From Anaerolineae bacterium (GTDB taxonomy: Bacteria > Chloroflexota > Anaerolineae > B4-G1 > SLSP01), in the NCBI GenBank assembly GCA_025454475.1, contig JALOOJ010000082.1, forward strand, positions 1 through 37,040: a DNA stretch of 37,040 nt, read 5' to 3'. This document shows positions 1-7,790 of the stretch, piece after piece. The notes under the pieces are model-generated. The model had not been told where the DNA came from. It saw only the letters and a list, made by a program, of their open reading frames with translations, and made no database searches. The position numbers were made by a program, and so were the translations under genes. Positions within the stretch are counted from its first letter, which is position 1, and every line of letters begins with the position of its first letter.

Positions 1-482
1 CCATCGCGCTTAAACGTGAGCGTGCCCGGAGCCGCTGCCACGACCCCCACCTGGCGATTGTCCACCTTGTACCAGGGGAAAGGATAGGTGAAAAAGTCGA
101 CGCCCTGGTGGTTGTACCCGGTCATATCGTAGGTCCGGGCGCCGCAGGTATAGTCGAGACGCACGCCGATCACGGGATCGTGGTCCATGAAACCCGACAC
201 GCCGTGGTAACCGTAGTCGCGAAGATTGACGGCCGCGCGGAGCGGCCATTGGAAGGCGACGGTCTCCGCCGCCTGTGGAACGAAAGGCGTCTCGGCATCA
301 ATCACCGCGATGTTCGCGGCGACCTCAGCGGCAATCTGCGCCCACTCCTCTTCGGTCGTCAGATCGCGAGGCGGTTCGATCGGCCCGCCGCCGAAGTCGG
401 CCGGCGCCTGCGCCAGCGCGGGCCCGCGCCCGAGCAGGAGCAGCGCCAGGATCAACGGCCATACCCAGCGCCGTAACTTCAT
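1..482 (-). CDS. M23 (LytM-type) metallopeptidase, secreted, cut by the window edge
   Basis: The reverse strand is open from an ATG at 482 to the window edge, giving 160 codons without a stop. The first residues form a clear Sec signal peptide: basic MKLRR, a Leu-rich core, then ALAQA with cleavage probably near residue 26. GYNHQGVDFF at residues 122-131 contains the HxGxD zinc-ligand motif of M23 peptidases (H125, D129), followed by VVAAAPGTLTF, the usual strand that opens the beta-barrel core. The second HxH motif would lie beyond the edge. A GGGAGGTG ribosome site sits just before the ATG. The family cleaves peptide cross-links in cell walls, and this one would act outside the membrane. 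Family assignment is good; the exact substrate is unknown. Confidence 0.82.
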   Translation of the reverse strand, partial: MKLRRWVWPLILALLLLGRGPALAQAPADFGGGPIEPPRDLTTEEEWAQIAAEVAANIAVIDAETPFVPQAAETVAFQWPLRAAVNLRDYGYHGVSGFMDHDPVIGVRLDYTCGARTYDMTGYNHQGVDFFTYPFPWYKVDNRQVGVVAAAPGTLTFKRD

Positions 483-509
483 CACACCTCCCATACCGCC
501 GCGTTCGAC

Positions 510-650
510 CTAGAGCAGCTCGTGAAGCTCCTCAACGCTGATGTCAGCATCACGCAGAATCGCGCAGCGTCCCCGGAGGCAGCGTCGGTCCCTCGTGCAC
601 GGGTACAGTGACCCTCCTACCATCATTCTGCTCTACACCCCCTGTCCAAC
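510..650 (-). pseudogene. Decayed HicA-type mRNA interferase toxin remnant
   Basis: Reading the minus strand, DGRRVTVPVHEGPTLPPGTLR (about 624-564) runs in one frame and ILRDADISVEELHELL, then TAG at 510, in another. Joined, they match the C-terminal half of HicA/YcfA toxins (typically VPVHxGxxLxxGTLRxILRxAGxSxEEFxxLL). The frame break falls in a CG-rich run near 559-565 and looks like a 2-base loss. Upstream the frame also hits TAG and TGA codons, the catalytic N-terminal part is not recognisable, and I see no HicB antitoxin next to it. I read this as a dead toxin gene. The upstream boundary is approximate. Confidence 0.6.
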
Positions 651-773
651 GTCAGACAGCATCGCCCCATCCACTGCCGGCATTCTACCATCTTTTCGTG
701 GCCTGACGCGTACACCCCAGCCGTCCCGTCCGCGGAGCAGACCTCGCTTCGCACAAGCTTCATCGGCGCAGCC

Positions 774-1931
774 TCAGCCGCCCGCCAGCCCCTTGGCAAC
801 CGCGGCGACGTACCGATCGGCATCGTCCTGGCTGTTGTAGGCCTGGTACGACACCCGCAGCATCCGCAGCCCATTGGCCTTGACCTGCACCGCGACAATG
901 TTGTCCGCCCTGAAGGCCGCGGCGATCGCATCGCCGCGCTCATCAGGCACCGGGATGCTTACCATCTGGCTGTGGTAGCGCGAGTCGTTAGGGCTCACGG
1001 GCTCCAACCCCGTGAGCACCGTGACGCGGTCGACCGTCTGGCGCGCCAGCCCACGGCAGCGCTCGCGCTGCGCCTCCCAGTCGTGCTCGGCCTGGAACGC
1101 GATCGCCGCCGGTACCGAGAGGATCGCGGCGCTGTCGCGCGTGCCCTGGTACTGGTAACTCGCCACAAAGGCGCCCGGCTCGATCGCCGCGCCGGGGCCG
1201 CCGGCGCGGCTGCGCACGTGCGGCTCCGCAAGCAGCGCCTGAACGCGCGGATGGGCATAGGCGAACCCGGAGCCCTTGGGCGCGCACAGCCACTTGTGAC
1301 ACGCCCCCACATAGATATCGGCATCGAGCGCCGCCAGATCCACCGGGATCTGGCTCACAGCGTGCGCCCCGTCCACAAACGTGAGGATCCCCGCCTCCCG
1401 AGCGCGACGACAGACCTCCGCCACTGGGTGGATCAGCGAGGTCGTGAACGAGATGTGACTCAGGTGCAGGATGCGCGTGCGCGGCGTCACGCCCGCCCAG
1501 TAAGCGTCTACCCACGCCTCGGGATCGCCCATCGGCACGGGGACCGACTGGTGGCAATAGCGGATGCCACGCATATAGGCCAGGTGCTCAAATGCGTTCA
1601 CCAGCGTCGGGTACTCCCAGTTCGTGGCCAGCACCTCGTCGCCAGGACCAAGCTTCAGGCTTGCGCACAGCGTGCGCACCGCGCTCGTGGGATTTGGGAA
1701 GTAGACGATGTCGTCGCCAGTCACGCCCAGGTACGATCCCAGGGCCGCGCGAGCCTCGGTCAGGAGCTCAGGCTGCCGCTCGCCGTAGAAACCCATCGGA
1801 TTGCGCTCGAGATCGCGCTGGAAGGACTGGTAAACGTCGAAGACCGGGCGCGGACATGCGCCAAATGAGCCGTGGTTGAGATAGACGACGTCAGGGTCCA
1901 GAAGAAAGAGATCTTGTAGGGGCTCGACCAT
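774..1931 (-). CDS. Class V aminotransferase, isopenicillin-N epimerase (CefD)-like
   Basis: This 385-residue protein has the fold-type I layout of PLP-dependent class V aminotransferases. YLNHGSFG near residue 17 is the typical N-terminal motif of CefD-like and cysteine-desulfurase-like proteins. VDGAHA (residues 186-191) supplies the aspartate that holds the pyridine ring, and ACHKWL (210-215) supplies the Schiff-base lysine K213, followed by the glycine-rich APKGSGF. Length is normal for the family. It would act in the cytoplasm as an epimerase, lyase or aminotransferase on an amino acid; the family does not fix the substrate. The start is ATG at 1931 with GAGG about ten bases upstream. 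The next gene upstream on the same strand is the GH114-like lipoprotein, separated by 212 bases holding two stem-loop repeats, so co-transcription is doubtful. Confidence 0.85.
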   Translation of the reverse strand: MVEPLQDLFLLDPDVVYLNHGSFGACPRPVFDVYQSFQRDLERNPMGFYGERQPELLTEARAALGSYLGVTGDDIVYFPNPTSAVRTLCASLKLGPGDEVLATNWEYPTLVNAFEHLAYMRGIRYCHQSVPVPMGDPEAWVDAYWAGVTPRTRILHLSHISFTTSLIHPVAEVCRRAREAGILTFVDGAHAVSQIPVDLAALDADIYVGACHKWLCAPKGSGFAYAHPRVQALLAEPHVRSRAGGPGAAIEPGAFVASYQYQGTRDSAAILSVPAAIAFQAEHDWEAQRERCRGLARQTVDRVTVLTGLEPVSPNDSRYHSQMVSIPVPDERGDAIAAAFRADNIVAVQVKANGLRMLRVSYQAYNSQDDADRYVAAVAKGLAGG

Positions 1932-2019
1932 ACCGGGTATGCCTCACGGGTTGGATTGTACTGCGCGGTCCCCAGGATACCCACCTCCCCGAATCGTCAA
2001 GTCGGCGGAGGCCTTCCAT

Positions 2020-2063
2020 GTGCCGGGGACTTTGCGTCGCCTTTCGAGGCGAGTCCCCGGCAC
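2020..2063. repeat. Dispersed stem-loop repeat GTGCCGGGGACT, copy 1
   Basis: GTGCCGGGGACT at 2020-2031 pairs perfectly with AGTCCCCGGCAC at 2052-2063. The 20-base interior holds a smaller hairpin (GCCT/AGGC). The same arm sequence recurs at 2107-2138, 16899-16930 and 29874-29905. This copy lies between the aminotransferase and the GH114-like gene. Confidence 0.85.
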
Positions 2064-2106
2064 CTGAGGTGCGGGCGTCCGCTCTCGCGTCGCTCCTGCT
2101 TCGGAA

Positions 2107-2138
2107 AGTGCCGGGGACTTCGGAAAGTCCCCGGCACT
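2107..2138. repeat. Dispersed stem-loop repeat, copy 2, just past the GH114-like stop codon
   Basis: AGTGCCGGGGACTT (2107-2120) and AGTCCCCGGCACT (2126-2138) form a 13-base perfect stem with a loop of about six bases. On the minus strand it begins five bases after the stop codon of the lipoprotein gene, where a hairpin could end or stabilise the transcript. There is no obvious T-run. Confidence 0.85.
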
Positions 2139-2143
2139 GGAAA

Positions 2144-3157
2144 TCAAGGTTCCCAGCCCTCGTTGATGCGCACGATGTCGAGCGCCCGGACACTCACGTA
2201 GGGTACAAACCCCGCCGCGAGCGACTGGCGGTACGCACTATCGATGTTGGCCGTGGTGGTCGCATAGTCCACCGTCAGGACCAGCTTACCCGCCGCGTGC
2301 ACAGCTGCCGCGTTCGCTCGGTTCTCGAGACACCAGCTCTGCGTGCACGGCTCATCCATCGCCAAGACGTACAACTCCTCCATCCCCAGCCCGTCGATCG
2401 CGCCAAGGTAGCCTACCACCGTGTGGAGCTCCGGTGAGTTCTGCGGCACGACCTTGAACGCCGGGTCCTGTGCCCTGGCATAGGCCGATATCCGGGCGAT
2501 CAGGTCCACCATCTTCTGCGCCAGGTCAGCACGGTCGGTCCCTGCCGCATACGCGGGGATCTCCTCGTAGGTTGCGATCATATCGAGGTAGGCCCCGTCA
2601 AAGCCCGCCGCGAGCGCTTGGTCCACCCGCCCCTCCACGATGGGCCACCAGCGCGGGTCCCAGTAGGCCACGTACTGCTCGCCTGGCCATCCCGAGAGTG
2701 CCCCGAGCATCAGATCGGGCGGCACTTCGTCCCACTCAGGCCGGTAGTCCTCGATCGCGCCGATCTCGAAATAGGCCAACACGACCTTGCCCGTCGCCTG
2801 GAGCGCCGCGATCTCGCTATGGGTGAAGAAATCGCTATCCCCGTCGCGCGCCAGGTCGATGACCGCCAGGTCGAAGCGCGTTGCCGCAATCTGGTCGAGC
2901 CGATCGTTGCGATAGCCAGTGAGCTGGTAGACCCAGCTATCGACCGAGGCCCATTGCACGTCCGCTGAAGCGCTAGGGGATGCGGGCGTGACCGAGACCC
3001 CTGGCGTTGCCTGAGGGTTAGGCGACTGCGGTGGAGCCTGCAGATCGACGGGCAAGGTCAGGCACCCAACAGCAGCGCACGCGAACAGCAGCGCCGCAAA
3101 GCTGACGCTCGCTGCACGCATCGCTCGGCGATCCAGTCGGCCCAACGCGTTTTCCAT
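2144..3157 (-). CDS. GH114/TM1410-like TIM-barrel lipoprotein
   Basis: The start is taken as ATG at 3157 (MENALGRL), which has AGAGGTG at good spacing; a TTG eight codons earlier lies over the predicted promoter. The 337-residue protein starts with a positively charged stretch, a hydrophobic segment and ACAAVGC, a plausible lipobox, so it is probably a lipoprotein. A Pro/Ser/Ala-rich linker follows. The body (VLAYFEIGAIEDYRPEW, PRWWPIVEGRVDQALAAGFD, GAYLDMI) matches the TM1410/GH114 group related to endo-alpha-1,4-polygalactosaminidases, in which acidic residues on the barrel strands catalyse. It would act on the outer membrane face. The substrate is not certain, since many members are uncharacterised. 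Confidence 0.75.
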   Translation of the reverse strand: MENALGRLDRRAMRAASVSFAALLFACAAVGCLTLPVDLQAPPQSPNPQATPGVSVTPASPSASADVQWASVDSWVYQLTGYRNDRLDQIAATRFDLAVIDLARDGDSDFFTHSEIAALQATGKVVLAYFEIGAIEDYRPEWDEVPPDLMLGALSGWPGEQYVAYWDPRWWPIVEGRVDQALAAGFDGAYLDMIATYEEIPAYAAGTDRADLAQKMVDLIARISAYARAQDPAFKVVPQNSPELHTVVGYLGAIDGLGMEELYVLAMDEPCTQSWCLENRANAAAVHAAGKLVLTVDYATTTANIDSAYRQSLAAGFVPYVSVRALDIVRINEGWEP

Positions 3158-3180
3158 GTCGCTGCACCTCTGTGCAGTCA

Positions 3181-3209
3181 ATCGTAGTTGTAGTATTCCT
3201 CAAATGCAA
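3181..3209 (-). promoter_or_regulatory. Predicted sigma70-type promoter of the GH114-like gene
   Basis: On the minus strand TTGCAT (3209-3204) and TACGAT (3186-3181) are 17 bases apart, with the -10 box about 24 bases upstream of the chosen ATG. The boxes match consensus only partly (3/6 and 4/6). Confidence 0.4.
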
Positions 3210-3372
3210 GTCCCACACCGCTCGTGACCATGTCGTGTTTTCGGCCAGCAGACCGATCGAAATTCGGTTAGAATCGCCCTAACATCGCCAGAATCGGTGG
3301 TCAGCGACTCGAAATGCCATAGCTGTTGTGGTTTTTCGTTAGAACTCGTCGCGCCAATTCTGGATACTCGTG

Positions 3373-3378
3373 TACAAT
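3373..3378 (+). promoter_or_regulatory. Possible -10 box for the large glycosidase gene
   Basis: TACAAT lies 46 bases before the chosen GTG start at 3425. No convincing -35 hexamer sits 16-18 bases further up, so this is a weak call. Confidence 0.25.
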
Positions 3379-3424
3379 ACAAGCAGGTCATCGCGTGCAA
3401 TCATTGCGTCAGGAAGAGCCGTCC

Positions 3425-6400
3425 GTGCCAAAATCGTCGCCCGCCTACGGGGCATGGTCCGATCTCGCCTCAGCACCGAGGTCCCCTTACTTCGGGGGCG
3501 ATCAGACCGACGTCGCTTTCGACCGCTCACGCTATGGTCGTAACCTCGATAACACCTTCGCCCCGAACGACGAGGCGCTCTTCATCCAGTCCAACGCGCG
3601 AGTGCTTCTCGGCCATGCGGCCAACGGCGGGCTGCGCTTCGTCGCCCTCCCCACATCGCTCTATCCCGCCCCCACCGGTAGCGCCGAATACGGGCTCGGG
3701 CCCGGCATGTACCACCACTTCGACGCCGTGATGCTTGCCCCGGACATGGTGTATCGACTGGAATTCGACGACGACAAGGACCCTCTCATCGTGTCGTCCT
3801 TCGATGCCCCGCTCTCGGGCCTCTCGATGGAGACGGCCTACATCGACGACTTCCTGCCCGTGTCCACCGGCGAGGCCCAGGGGCTGAAGTTCACATTGGT
3901 GAGCGTCGCTCCCGTCGCTGCTGACGCCAGGACTGCACCGCTTGCCCCAGCCCCACTACCGGGTCCCGCAGGTATGATCTACGCCCTCCACATCCGCAAT
4001 GAACAAGATCAGACGCTGGAGGCGCGGCTCGTCCTTCAGGTGCGCGACGCCCTGATCGACGGCTACGAGGGCGCGCGGATCGATCGTCAGGCACTGGATG
4101 GCGCCCAGGTGCATCTGCGACAGCAAACGCTGCTCCTGACGCAGCCCTACGGGGCTGCAGGCATACATCTGTACGGAGGTCACTGGAGACGCCTCGAGTC
4201 ACCCTTCCAGGCCGAGGTCGCGTTCACGCTGGCGCCCGGTGAGGAGCGCGTGTTCGAGACGCACGTCGCTCTGGGCGCCGGGTACGCTGACGTCTTCCCG
4301 GCGCTGTTTGCACTCCACATGCGCAGCGTGCTGGAGTGGCTTGAGGCGACCCGTGCCTTCTGGCGTGACCGATTGGGAGTGCTTGAGGTCGATGCCGACG
4401 GTGCCCGGGAGGAAGCGCGCGTGACGCGCGACGTCTACGTCCGAAGCCTGCTCGACAACTTCAACTGCCTGCAGACCGACGCAGACGGCGCACTGCTGGC
4501 CCATTGGCAAGGCGCGCCGTCGCACGGCTATGGCACCGTATGGGGTATCGACGTCGAGCCTACTGCCGTCAGCGTAGTCCACATCTGCCCGGAACTCACT
4601 TGGGCGGTGCTGCGCTTCTTCCTGGAGCGGAGCCGGGTCCCGCGGGGCACGCCCGATCACTCGGTACCGATCCTGGTCGCGCCGATCATCATCGCGCGCC
4701 AGTGGTTGCAGATCACCGGCGATTCGGAGCGCCTCGTTCGCGAGCCCGCGATCATGGGGGCGCTGCGCGGCATCATTGCCGACCTGATGGCGCTCAAGTC
4801 TGCGCAGGAGATGCTCTTCCCTACGCGCTATTCGAGTGATGGCGCGGTGGGAAGGCGTTACGACTACGGAACCAACGTCAAGGTGTGGTACGCGTTCGAC
4901 TCAATGGCGTACCTCTCCGAACAGCTGGGGGATTCGCCCAGCGCGACAGCCTACCGCAACACCGCCGGCGCCATCCGCGACGCCATTGCACGCCGGATGA
5001 CAGGCAATGGCCCCTTCGGCCCACAACTCCTCGGCGGCACTAACCTTGGTGAGCCGGCCGGGGATTTCTACCTCCAGGAGGGCGCCAGCGGAAAGGGCGC
5101 GCCCTACTACGACGGCGAAGACACATCCTCGATGCTCTCCCCGACCTACGGCATGATCGATACCAACGATCAAGCGTGGATCAACTACCACGCGTTCGCC
5201 CGATCGCCGTGGTGCCCCAACTTTGACCCGGAGTTCGGCGCACTGCGCTGGAGCCCCCGGGGCTTCTACAGCGGCGCTCTGGATGGCACCGCCTACTTCT
5301 CCCGGCTCGCCGGCAGCGTCACACGCCAGGAGATGCTGGAGGCTGTCCGCGCTCTGTGGACGACGGCTGCGGACGAGGTGACCGGCAGCGTCTTCTGGTG
5401 GCCCTACGGGCTCGAGTACCGGCGCGCACTCACGCGCTGCAGCCAGGGTCAGGGCGCCTTCGCCTGGCAGTACCTTAAGCAGTGGCTCGGTCTGGAGGTG
5501 GATGCCAACGCCCACGTGCTGACCGTGGCCCCGCTTGGAATGCTCACGTCCGTGTCCTGGCGCGGTTTCCGGGCGGGCGCAGCCAGCTTCGACATCGCCT
5601 GGCAGGAGCAGCCTAGTCCCCAGGCGCCAGCCGACGCTCGTGCGCCGCTCGTCGACGCAGGCGGGCGGGCGATGTGGCAGCCTGTCGACTTCGGGGAGCG
5701 ATGCACGGTCGTTCAGATCACCAATCTTAACCGCGAGCCCTGGTTCGTCAGACTGGGCTTCCGCGCGGCGGAGGCCGGCGCCACTGGCCCGCTAGCCTGG
5801 CGCACTGCCCAGGTAGCACCCGGCGGCACGCTGTCGCTCATCCACCCCGCGATCGAGGTCGCACAGCCTCCGGGGTTACCCGAGTCGACAATACTGGCCC
5901 GGAGTGTCGCCGCGATGGGCTCCGAGGGCATCCTTTTCCGCCGCTTCGGCCCAGAGCAGCTGTGGGGCCACTGGGAGCTCGACGCACGGTGGGATCCGCT
6001 GGCCATGCCGTTGACAGTCCGGTTCCATATCGCCAACGCCACCGGCGTGGATTGGCACGACGTCAGAGTGTCGCTCGTCTGTCCCGACGGCTGGCTCGCT
6101 CAGGGACGCCCACCGCGCCTCTGGCCCAGACCCACGGCGCTAGAGAGCACAGCGTCCGTCGATCTGGGGGCCCTTCCCAATGCGAAACAGGATGTGACGC
6201 CCTTCTGGGTCATGTGGCCGCCGGACATCGAGCTGGTCCCGACCTGGGATCGGAACGGCGTGCCCTTCCACGCCAACACACAACCAGGTCAGGGGCTCAC
6301 CCTCGTCGCCTCCAACGTCGATCGCCCTGTCCACGCGAGTTTCGAGGCCGTGCTCGCCGCCACGACCGATTCGGGCAAGACGATCGAGCGGGCGCTCACT

Positions 6401-6436
6401 GTCCCCATCCTGATAGTCCCAGCCGGCGCTCCCTGA
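3425..6436 (+). CDS. Large cytoplasmic (alpha/alpha)6-type glycosidase-like protein
   Basis: I start this at GTG 3425 (VPKSSPAYGAWSDLA) because AGGAAGAG lies just upstream and the earlier open frame (from 3326) looks non-coding. It gives 1003 residues. The N-terminal third is beta-rich (sandwich-like). The middle, from about residue 340 to 700, is helix-rich and looks like a six-hairpin glycosidase: YGTVWGIDVEPTAV, a run of paired helices, PYYDGEDTSSMLSPTYG and SPRGFYSGALDGTAYF, with several conserved-looking acidic residues that could be catalytic. The C-terminal third is again beta-rich. There is no signal peptide, so it should act on imported sugars. I cannot name the GH family from sequence alone. 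It ends 56 bases from the convergent mannonate dehydratase-like gene. Confidence 0.65.
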   Translation: MPKSSPAYGAWSDLASAPRSPYFGGDQTDVAFDRSRYGRNLDNTFAPNDEALFIQSNARVLLGHAANGGLRFVALPTSLYPAPTGSAEYGLGPGMYHHFDAVMLAPDMVYRLEFDDDKDPLIVSSFDAPLSGLSMETAYIDDFLPVSTGEAQGLKFTLVSVAPVAADARTAPLAPAPLPGPAGMIYALHIRNEQDQTLEARLVLQVRDALIDGYEGARIDRQALDGAQVHLRQQTLLLTQPYGAAGIHLYGGHWRRLESPFQAEVAFTLAPGEERVFETHVALGAGYADVFPALFALHMRSVLEWLEATRAFWRDRLGVLEVDADGAREEARVTRDVYVRSLLDNFNCLQTDADGALLAHWQGAPSHGYGTVWGIDVEPTAVSVVHICPELTWAVLRFFLERSRVPRGTPDHSVPILVAPIIIARQWLQITGDSERLVREPAIMGALRGIIADLMALKSAQEMLFPTRYSSDGAVGRRYDYGTNVKVWYAFDSMAYLSEQLGDSPSATAYRNTAGAIRDAIARRMTGNGPFGPQLLGGTNLGEPAGDFYLQEGASGKGAPYYDGEDTSSMLSPTYGMIDTNDQAWINYHAFARSPWCPNFDPEFGALRWSPRGFYSGALDGTAYFSRLAGSVTRQEMLEAVRALWTTAADEVTGSVFWWPYGLEYRRALTRCSQGQGAFAWQYLKQWLGLEVDANAHVLTVAPLGMLTSVSWRGFRAGAASFDIAWQEQPSPQAPADARAPLVDAGGRAMWQPVDFGERCTVVQITNLNREPWFVRLGFRAAEAGATGPLAWRTAQVAPGGTLSLIHPAIEVAQPPGLPESTILARSVAAMGSEGILFRRFGPEQLWGHWELDARWDPLAMPLTVRFHIANATGVDWHDVRVSLVCPDGWLAQGRPPRLWPRPTALESTASVDLGALPNAKQDVTPFWVMWPPDIELVPTWDRNGVPFHANTQPGQGLTLVASNVDRPVHASFEAVLAATTDSGKTIERALTVPILIVPAGAP

Positions 6437-6492
6437 CCGATTCACCCTCCCCACCCCCTATGACTGGCGCCGGTGGGGCGTTACCAACCACC

Positions 6493-7710
6493 CTAGGGTC
6501 GGACAGCCGTGCCGTCAGCCCTGCGATCCGGCTCCGTGTGCAGGAAGCTGCGTCTCGACCGGTCAGGATCCAATAGCGTGATCGCGGCCGCCTCGTCGAT
6601 ATCAATGCCCAGGCCAGGCTGGTCGTTGGGGTAGAGATAGCCCCCCTGCAATACGGCGTGGCCCGGAAAGACTGCCTTTTCCTCTGGCCGGAAGTCGTTT
6701 TCCTCCTGGATGCCGAAGGTCCAGCTCGCCATATCCAGGTGGCAGGCCGCCATCTGGTTAACGGGGTCGTTGTCACCCCCCTCCTGCCAGGCTGTGTGCA
6801 CGCCAAACCACTCACCTAGCGCGGCGATCTTGCGGCACGGCGTGATCCCGCCCGCCTTGGACACGCGCACCCGAATGTAGTCGATCAGGCGCTCGGCGAT
6901 CAGGGGCACATACTCCTGCGGGTTGATGAACAGCTCCCCGACAGCCTGCGGGGTCGTGCACTGTTCGCGAATCAGGCGGTACCACTGTACCTGCTCAGGA
7001 GCCAAGACATCCTCAAGGAAGAACAGCCGGTAGGGCTCCAGACGCTTCGCCAACTGCACCGCCATCTGGGGTCGCAGGTGCTCATGGACATCGTGGGTGA
7101 ACTTCACGCCAAACCCGAGCCGGTTACGCAACGTCTCAAACATCGCCGGAATCGCCTCGAGGTAGGCCTCGTCGTCGAACGCACGCCGCATCGGCCAGGC
7201 GTTCTGCGGCATGCTGACGGTCGCGGTGTCGCGGAACCCTCCACCCCCGTACGCGCCAAGCTGGCAGCGGATAACCTCGTACCCCTCAGCCATATAGCGC
7301 CGCACATCCTGTTCGAGCTCGTCGATATCGCGCCCGCCCGCGTGGGCATAGGCAGGCACCGCCGCGCGGCACGGCCCGCCGAGAAGCGCGTACACCGGCA
7401 TCCCGGCTTCCTTGCCCTTGATATCCCACAGCGCCATGTCGATGCCACCAAGCGCTGTGTTGAGAATCGAGCCGTTTCGCCAGTAGGCGCTCGTGTACAC
7501 AGACTGCCATACGTCCTCGATGCGCCCCGCATCCCGCCCGATAAGCATCGGGGTGAGTGTTTCCACGGCCTTTGCCACCGTCTCGGGATGGAAGACATCA
7601 CTCGCCGAGCCTATACCGTACAGCCCCGGCTGATCCGTCAGCACTTTCACGATCACCCACATGCCCGTGGCACGGGTGCGAATCACTTTCACATCAACGA
7701 TCTTGGGCAT
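6493..7710 (-). CDS. D-mannonate dehydratase-like enolase superfamily enzyme (ManD/RspA type)
   Basis: The 405-residue protein is a typical member of the ManD/RspA group of the enolase superfamily. It has the N-terminal capping domain (residues 1-120, with GGIDMALWDIKGK) and a C-terminal barrel carrying the magnesium ligands: THDVHE (D207, with H209 in the position of the ManD catalytic histidine), FFLEDV (E233) and GELFINPQEY (E259). HTAWQEGGDNDPVNQMA is the late-barrel signature of the group. Such enzymes remove water from D-mannonate, giving 2-keto-3-deoxy-gluconate in hexuronate breakdown; some members have low activity and other roles. AGGAGG precedes the ATG by six bases. The URO-D gene lies 80 bases upstream on the same strand, so the two may form an operon. 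Confidence 0.85.
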   Translation of the reverse strand: MPKIVDVKVIRTRATGMWVIVKVLTDQPGLYGIGSASDVFHPETVAKAVETLTPMLIGRDAGRIEDVWQSVYTSAYWRNGSILNTALGGIDMALWDIKGKEAGMPVYALLGGPCRAAVPAYAHAGGRDIDELEQDVRRYMAEGYEVIRCQLGAYGGGGFRDTATVSMPQNAWPMRRAFDDEAYLEAIPAMFETLRNRLGFGVKFTHDVHEHLRPQMAVQLAKRLEPYRLFFLEDVLAPEQVQWYRLIREQCTTPQAVGELFINPQEYVPLIAERLIDYIRVRVSKAGGITPCRKIAALGEWFGVHTAWQEGGDNDPVNQMAACHLDMASWTFGIQEENDFRPEEKAVFPGHAVLQGGYLYPNDQPGLGIDIDEAAAITLLDPDRSRRSFLHTEPDRRADGTAVRP

Positions 7711-7773
7711 CTCGATCCTCCTGGAAGCATGGTGTCTGATGGTCCGTGTGGGGAATGGTGCGCCTATCCGAGT

Positions 7774-7789
7774 CCACGCGGTGGCGTGG
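7774..7789 (-). terminator. Small hairpin after the URO-D gene
   Basis: CCACGC and GCGTGG form a 6-base stem with a four-base loop immediately downstream of the URO-D stop codon. It has no T-run and could be an attenuator or chance. Confidence 0.25.
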
Positions 7790-7790
7790 G

